From: Oligoflexia bacterium
GTDB lineage: Bacteria; Bdellovibrionota; UBA1018
Assembly: GCA_903854365.1 (NCBI GenBank)
Contig: CAINWE010000322.1
Coordinates: 1-5,084 of the forward strand
Direction of reading: 5' to 3'
Length of the DNA: 5,084 nucleotides
Part shown: positions 4,704 through 5,084 of the stretch, one piece after another
Layout: each line of letters begins with the position of its first letter
Position numbering within the stretch: the stretch's first letter is position 1
Translations under genes and position numbers: made by a program
The notes under the pieces: model-generated
What the model was told of the DNA's origin: nothing
Database searches by the model: none
Seen by the model: the letters and a program-made list of their open reading frames with translations, nothing else

Positions 4704-5084
4704 GTGATCTTCACTATATTAGGCTGTGGCACTTCAACCGGAGTCCCACTGATTCAGTGCGCCTGCTCAGTATGTCAATCCACAGAACCCAAGAATAAAC
4801 GCCTCCGAGCGTCTGCGTGGATCCAAATCCAAGGTAAGAATCTATTAATCGATACCAGTACGGACCTCCGCCAACAAGCCCTCGAAGCCCGCATCCCTCG
4901 AGTAGATGCCGTCCTCTATACCCATCCGCACGCAGACCACCTTCACGGCATCGACGAACTGAGAAGCTTCAACTTCATTCAAAAACAACGAATCCCGGTT
5001 TTTGGAAATGCGTGGACCTGCCGAGAGCTAAAAACCAAATTTTCTTATGTTTTCAATCCTTTCCCAGGTCTAGGCGGCGGAATC
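4704..5084 (+). CDS. PhnP-like metallo-beta-lactamase-fold hydrolase, N-terminal part
   Basis: The first 127 codons of a metallo-beta-lactamase-fold hydrolase that runs past the window end. Family marks are the opening ILGCGTSTGVP (residues 5-15), a cysteine cluster C19-x-C21-x-x-C24 equivalent to the structural zinc site of PhnP, LLIDTSTDLRQQ (47-58), and the metal-binding THPHADHLHG (73-82), with H74, H76, D78 and H79. PhnP proper is a cyclic ribose phosphodiesterase of phosphonate breakdown. No phosphonate (phn) genes are visible here, and many relatives outside that pathway have unknown phosphodiester substrates, so no symbol is given. The start is GTG 4704 with a strong ribosome binding site. 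The 58-bp gap after bactofilin has no terminator-like stem followed by a T-run, so co-transcription is likely. The ORF stays open to the last base. Confidence 0.92.
   Translation, partial: MIFTILGCGTSTGVPLIQCACSVCQSTEPKNKRLRASAWIQIQGKNLLIDTSTDLRQQALEARIPRVDAVLYTHPHADHLHGIDELRSFNFIQKQRIPVFGNAWTCRELKTKFSYVFNPFPGLGGGI

Noticed and set aside
4676..4798. 40-codon frame starting at ATG before the PhnP-like gene, possible leader peptide
   Set aside because: It has no ribosome binding site and overlaps the hydrolase in another frame, while the GTG at 4704 has a strong site and family motifs from its first residues.

Overview
The window looks like chromosomal DNA from a Gram-negative bacterium of roughly even base composition. 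The start of kdsB (CMP-Kdo synthesis) implies an LPS outer membrane. A bactofilin, an AglZ/FrzS-like pseudo-receiver/coiled-coil protein and unusually long linkers resemble Bdellovibrionota/Myxococcota-type (former Deltaproteobacteria) genomes. That placement is an inference from gene content, not from a marker gene. No mobile element, tRNA, rRNA, CRISPR array or phage feature is visible.

Layout. A leftward (minus-strand) three-gene run starts at 3350. It comprises a 624-residue protein with a degenerate receiver domain, a long acidic/proline-rich linker and a C-terminal coiled coil (1476-3350); then, after 15 bp, a 375-residue calcineurin-like metallophosphoesterase with all metal ligands and an extra hydrophobic insertion (333-1460); then, after 29 bp, the first 101 codons of kdsB (1-303, cut by the window edge). 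A 69-bp divergent intergenic region (3351-3419) separates it from a rightward (plus-strand) run. This comprises a single-pass inner-membrane protein with a periplasmic domain of unknown function (3420-4265); a bactofilin that starts on a TTG overlapping the previous stop codon (4262-4645); and, after 58 bp, the first 127 codons of a PhnP-like metallo-beta-lactamase-fold hydrolase (4704-5084, cut by the window edge).

How they may work together. The plus-strand pair is translationally coupled and looks like a cytoskeletal scaffold (bactofilin) with a membrane-spanning partner. The partner's short cytoplasmic tail resembles the tail of the M23 peptidases often encoded beside bactofilins, but the peptidase domain is replaced by something else. 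The divergently encoded pseudo-receiver/coiled-coil protein has the architecture of polarity and motility scaffolds. The most interesting hypothesis is therefore a small spatial-organisation module (bactofilin + membrane partner + pseudo-receiver scaffold) placed next to envelope-biosynthesis genes. Two regulatory observations also stand out: a good sigma70-type promoter placed so that the membrane-protein mRNA would be almost leaderless, and an inverted repeat that pairs the end of the bactofilin gene with the ribosome binding site of the hydrolase gene.
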